Assembly (NCBI GenBank): GCA_002348185.1
Contig: DDYW01000070.1
Coordinates: forward strand, 41,037-50,993
Length of the DNA: 9,957 nt
DNA from: Candidatus Hydrogenedentes bacterium UBA2224
GTDB taxonomy: Bacteria > Hydrogenedentota > Hydrogenedentia > Hydrogenedentales > SLHB01
Reading direction: 5' to 3'
Under the pieces are notes generated by a model. The model had not been told where the DNA came from. It worked only from the letters and a program-made list of their open reading frames with translations, and did not search any database. Positions 7,689 through 9,957 of the stretch are shown here, one piece after another. The stretch's first letter is position 1, and every line of letters starts with the position of its first letter. The translations under genes were made by a program, and so were the position numbers.

Positions 7689-7718
7689 CACACCCGGCAC
7701 GGGCACACCCGCCACGGG
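7689..7718. repeat. 15-bp tandem direct repeat with internal dyads, candidate operator
   Basis: Two abutting copies, CACACCCGGCACGGG (7689-7703) and CACACCCGCCACGGG (7704-7718), differ at one base. Each contains the inverted pair CCCG-N3-CGGG. The tandem lies about 90 bp upstream of the leftward start codon and about 50 bp upstream of the rightward -35 box. A regulator-binding role is inference from position and symmetry; it could also be a chance slippage duplication. Confidence 0.55.
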
Positions 7719-7768
7719 CGCCGGAGGAAACACATGAACGGCGCTCTCCCCCCGGTCAGGCGGCAGGC

Positions 7769-7798
7769 TTGGGACACACCGCCGCCCTTGGGTATACT
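7769..7798 (+). promoter_or_regulatory. Putative sigma70-type promoter for pepF
   Basis: A -10 box TATACT (7793-7798; 5 of 6 to consensus) follows TTGGGA (7769-7774; 4 of 6) with an 18-bp spacer. It would start transcription near 7805, leaving a leader of roughly 40 bases before the pepF ATG. TATACT stands out in a G+C-rich region. The assignment assumes the organism uses a standard housekeeping sigma factor. Confidence 0.5.
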
Positions 7799-7842
7799 GC
7801 CGTCCTGTATGGAGTTCGTCACTGGATACGAAGGGACATGGC

Positions 7843-9654
7843 ATGGCGGGCAAGAAAACGAAATCGATACCACCGCGAAGCGCAGTAAATCGGGAAGACA
7901 CCTGGGACTTGACGCCCCTCTACCGGAGCGATGCCGCCTGGGAACGGGCCTTCAAGAAGTTCGAACGCATGGCGGCCGGATTCGCCCGGTTCCGCGGCCG
8001 GCTCCATCGTTCCGCGCGGACCATCCGTGCCTGTTTCGATTTCGAAACCGAATTCGAGAAACTCGCCGAACGCATCGGCTCCTATGCGTTTTTGAAATCG
8101 GCCGAGGACGTCGCCAACAGCGCGTACCAGGCGATGGCGGGACGTTACATCCACGTGGCCACCCTCGCGAACGAGGCCGCGAGCTTCATCGCGCCCGAAA
8201 TCCAGGCCATCCCTGTCGAACGCATGCGGCGGTTCCAGAAATCCAGAGACCTCGAACCCTACCGGTTCCAGTTGAAAAAGCTCCTGCGCTACCGCCCCCA
8301 TATCCTCTCGCTCGCCGAAGAACGCCTCCTGGCCATGCAGGGCGAGGTTGCCGGAAGCGCGGGACGCATTTTCGGCCAGCTCAACGACGCCGACCTCAAA
8401 TTCGGGTTTGTCACGAACGAGAAAGGCGTCCAGGTCGAGCTCACCCAGAGTTCGTTCCGCACCCTGCTTGAATCCCCCAAACGCGCCGTGCGCAAACAGG
8501 CCTATGCGCAGTTCTACAAAGGCTACGAAGACCACGCCAACACGCTGGCGGCATCGCTGAGCGCCTCCGTGCTCCAGGACGTCTACCACACCCGCGTCCG
8601 CAAGTTCGGTTCGTGTCTCGAACAGGCGCTGTTTGCCGACAACGTGCCCCCCGCCGTATACGACAGCCTCATCCAGGCGGTTCACGACAATCTGCCGACG
8701 GTATACCGGTATCTCGAACTGCGCCGCAGGGCCCTTCGCGTGAAAGACCTGCACTTTTACGACACGTACGTGCCCATCGTGCAGAGCAAGGCCTGGAAAC
8801 GCAGTTTCGACGAGGCCGCTGCCACGGTGGTGGATGCGTTCGCGCCCCTCGGCGCCGCGTACTGCGGCGCGCTGGAGAAGGGCCTGCGCACAGGACGCTG
8901 GGTCGACCGCTACGAGAACCGCGGCAAACGGAGCGGCGCCTTCTCCGCTGGCGGATACACGGGCCCGCCCTACATCCTGATGAACTACCAGGAAGACGTG
9001 CTCGACAGCGTGTTCACGCTCGCGCACGAGGCCGGCCACTCGATGCACACCTATTTCAGCGCGCGTACCCAGCCGTTTCAGGACTACGAATACACCATCT
9101 TCGTGGCCGAAGTGGCCTCGACGTTCAACGAGCAACTGCTCAGCGCGCACCTGCTGGCGCAGGCCAGCGACCGGAAGACCCGGGCCTTCCTGCTCAACCG
9201 CGAGATCGACGAAATCCGCGGTACCCTCATCCGCCAGACCATGTTCGCCGAATTCGAGAAGATCATCCACGCCATCGCGGAGGCCGGCGAACCCCTCACG
9301 CTCGAGCGCATCCGCAACGAATACCGCCGCCTGCTCGAACTCTACTTTGGCCCCGATTTCGCGCTGGACGAGTCGCTGTCGCTGGAGGGTCTGCGCATCC
9401 CCCACTTCTACAACGCGTTTTACGTGTACAAATACGCGACGGGCATCGCTGCCGCCATCACCCTGGCCAAACGCGTTACCGGGGGCGGGCCCCGGGAACG
9501 CGAACGGTACCTCGACTTCCTCCGGGCCGGCGGGTCCAAGTTTCCGCTCGACCTCCTGCGCGACGCCGGAGTCGATCTCACCAGCCCCGCGCCCGTCGCC
9601 ACGGCCATGGAACGGTTCAAAACCCTCGTCGCGGACCTCGAGGAACTCGTGTAG
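7843..9654 (+). CDS. pepF: Oligoendopeptidase F-type M3 family zinc metallopeptidase
   Basis: This 603-aa protein is a normal-length cytoplasmic oligopeptidase that cleaves short peptides inside the cell; no signal peptide or membrane segment is visible. The N-terminus has the family opening REDTWDLTPLY (17-27). A helical M3_N region covers ~118-187 and the catalytic M3 domain ~205-585. The zinc site is HEAGH with H395, E396 and H399. The third ligand is probably E423 in VAEVASTFNE, 28 residues after H395. The substrate-side signature HFYNAFYVYKYATGIAAA (521-538) is typical of PepF. Start choice: AAGGGA (7831-7836) is six bases before the ATG at 7843 but only one base before the out-of-frame ATG at 7838, so 7843 is favoured. 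It is transcribed away from the hydrolase operon, apparently alone. A functional link to the neighbours is not evident. Confidence 0.95.
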   Translation: MAGKKTKSIPPRSAVNREDTWDLTPLYRSDAAWERAFKKFERMAAGFARFRGRLHRSARTIRACFDFETEFEKLAERIGSYAFLKSAEDVANSAYQAMAGRYIHVATLANEAASFIAPEIQAIPVERMRRFQKSRDLEPYRFQLKKLLRYRPHILSLAEERLLAMQGEVAGSAGRIFGQLNDADLKFGFVTNEKGVQVELTQSSFRTLLESPKRAVRKQAYAQFYKGYEDHANTLAASLSASVLQDVYHTRVRKFGSCLEQALFADNVPPAVYDSLIQAVHDNLPTVYRYLELRRRALRVKDLHFYDTYVPIVQSKAWKRSFDEAAATVVDAFAPLGAAYCGALEKGLRTGRWVDRYENRGKRSGAFSAGGYTGPPYILMNYQEDVLDSVFTLAHEAGHSMHTYFSARTQPFQDYEYTIFVAEVASTFNEQLLSAHLLAQASDRKTRAFLLNREIDEIRGTLIRQTMFAEFEKIIHAIAEAGEPLTLERIRNEYRRLLELYFGPDFALDESLSLEGLRIPHFYNAFYVYKYATGIAAAITLAKRVTGGGPRERERYLDFLRAGGSKFPLDLLRDAGVDLTSPAPVATAMERFKTLVADLEELV

Positions 9655-9722
9655 AAGACAGCAGGCGCGCGCGGGCGGCAAGGGGGCCTGCGCTCGGTGG
9701 TCTGTTTTCGGAAGAGATTGGC

Positions 9723-9749
9723 CACAGAGGGCGCAGAGAGCACAGAGTT
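9723..9749. repeat. CACAGAG-type 9-bp-period repeat, three units
   Basis: Three 9-bp units follow one another: CACAGAGGG, CGCAGAGAG, CACAGAGTT. Read on the minus strand they give a spurious LCALCALCG peptide. I recall similar CACAGAG runs between genes of many environmental genomes, including planctomycete-like ones, from general familiarity rather than any search. The function is unknown. Confidence 0.65.
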
Positions 9750-9757
9750 TGAAAATA

Positions 9758-9772
9758 CCGGAGATTATCCGG
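9758..9772. repeat. Short inverted repeat CCGGA/TCCGG
   Basis: CCGGA (9758-9762) and TCCGG (9768-9772) flank the five bases GATTA. It is a perfect five-pair stem, directly after the CACAGAG repeat. It is too short to assign a role. Confidence 0.45.
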
Positions 9773-9784
9773 GACATGGTCCAA

Positions 9785-9800
9785 GCGCCGTTCCCGGCGC
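9785..9800. repeat. Perfect hairpin GCGCCG-TTCC-CGGCGC
   Basis: Six G:C pairs close a four-base loop, giving a stable stem in either strand's transcript. No T-run follows on either strand, so it is not a classic intrinsic terminator. It could still slow polymerase or protect the 3' end of the pepF message. Confidence 0.55.
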
Positions 9801-9829
9801 GACTACCTGTCCCCGGTCGAACGCGAATG

Positions 9830-9886
9830 CCCCGTCCGGTGTAGCGCAAGCGTCTCGCCTGCATTCTTGTCTTCCGGTGGACGGGG
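9830..9886. repeat. Nested inverted-repeat element (about 57 bp)
   Basis: Outer arms CCCCGTCC (9830-9837) and GGACGGGG (9879-9886) are perfect complements. Between them lies an inner hairpin GCAAGCG-TCT-CGCCTGC (9846-9862) with one imperfect pair. That pair is A/C on the plus-strand transcript but a G-U wobble on the minus-strand one. A TCCGGTG direct repeat (9835-9841, 9873-9879) also borders the arms. The layout resembles a REP/MITE-like intergenic element, but family membership needs other copies. Confidence 0.5.
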
Positions 9887-9924
9887 TGGACTCCGGATCC
9901 CAGCATTAGCTTGCCGTCTTCTGT

Positions 9925-9937
9925 CCCCCGCTGGGGG
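9925..9937. repeat. Hairpin CCCCC-GCT-GGGGG
   Basis: Five C:G pairs close a three-base loop near the window end. CCCAGC at 9899-9904 could alternatively pair with GCTGGG at 9930-9935. No T-run follows directly. It may belong to a gene or terminator beyond the window. Confidence 0.45.
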
Positions 9938-9957
9938 CCTGTCGAAGAATTTACTAG

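Larger units (their letters stand above)
7601..7842. promoter_or_regulatory. Divergent intergenic region between the secreted-hydrolase operon and pepF
   Basis: These 242 bp should carry the promoters of both directions. Rightward, a sigma70-like pair is visible (entered separately). Leftward, the best I find is TATCCT (7652-7647) with a poor TTTGCG box 16 bp upstream, which is too weak to call. A 15-bp tandem duplication lies between the two. No credible small gene is seen. Confidence 0.6.
9655..9957. other. Repeat-rich non-coding tail downstream of pepF
   Basis: No gene is supported in these 303 bp; frames here look like read-through of repeats and have no recognisable product. The region holds a run of short inverted repeats and one 9-bp-period repeat, entered separately. 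A first stem pairs GCAGGC (9661-9666) with GCCTGC (9686-9691) just after the pepF stop. It has a 19-base loop and no immediate T-run, so it is only a weak terminator candidate. Confidence 0.6.

Noticed and set aside
7601..7873. Longer starts for the 708-aa gene at 7873 or 7735
   Set aside because: They cross the divergent promoter region and the pepF start, and place the hydrophobic leader inside the protein.
7723..8471. Plus-strand frame from ATG 7734 with a GGAGGAAA just upstream
   Set aside because: The ribosome-like site is only three bases from the ATG, and most of the frame lies out of register inside pepF with no recognisable product.
7819..9906. 695-codon minus-strand frame opposite pepF
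   Set aside because: It is a shadow of the M3 peptidase, extended through the repeat-rich tail, with no domain of its own.
9655..9957. Possible CRISPR or tandem array in the tail
   Set aside because: The repeats are short and of different sequences, with no regular repeat-spacer spacing.

Overview
The window reads as a G+C-rich bacterial chromosome, with long antisense open frames throughout that are typical of high GC3. No tRNA, rRNA, CRISPR array, transposase or phage gene is visible. The organism is probably an environmental Gram-negative-type bacterium. The planctomycete-like secreted TIM-barrel proteins and the CACAGAG-type intergenic repeat suggest the Planctomycetota / Lentisphaerota / Hydrogenedentota neighbourhood. 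That placement is an inference from family resemblance, not something the sequence proves.

Layout. (1) At 1-1587 (+) is the end of a 2-oxoglutarate dehydrogenase locus: the last 43 codons of the E2 dihydrolipoamide succinyltransferase (sucB), then a complete E3 dihydrolipoamide dehydrogenase (lpdA). (2) At 7600-1620 (-) lies a tight three-gene unit with gaps of 34 and 19 bp, convergent with lpdA. It encodes three exported proteins of 708, 732 and 533 aa, all with signal peptides and all predicted to carry TIM-barrel, glycosidase-like folds. The first resembles the DUF5696/GH101/GH129 group. The second and third are distant paralogues of one another in the GHL10-like group, and the second adds sugar-binding-like and Ig-like modules. 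(3) At 7601-7842 is a 242-bp divergent promoter region with an exact-period 15-bp tandem duplication, each copy holding a CCCG-N3-CGGG dyad. A sigma70-like promoter there faces right. (4) At 7843-9654 (+) is a complete cytoplasmic M3 metallopeptidase of the oligoendopeptidase F type (pepF). (5) At 9655-9957 is a non-coding tail packed with short inverted repeats and a 9-bp-period CACAGAG repeat.

How they fit together. sucB and lpdA supply the E2 and E3 parts of a 2-oxoacid dehydrogenase complex for the TCA cycle. The three exported proteins look like one transcript for attacking or binding an extracellular or periplasmic glycan; the substrate cannot be read from sequence. pepF is an ordinary housekeeping peptidase. 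The least-described parts are the three-gene secreted hydrolase unit, its candidate tandem operator, and the repeat-rich tail. I see no defence, secretion or mobile system.
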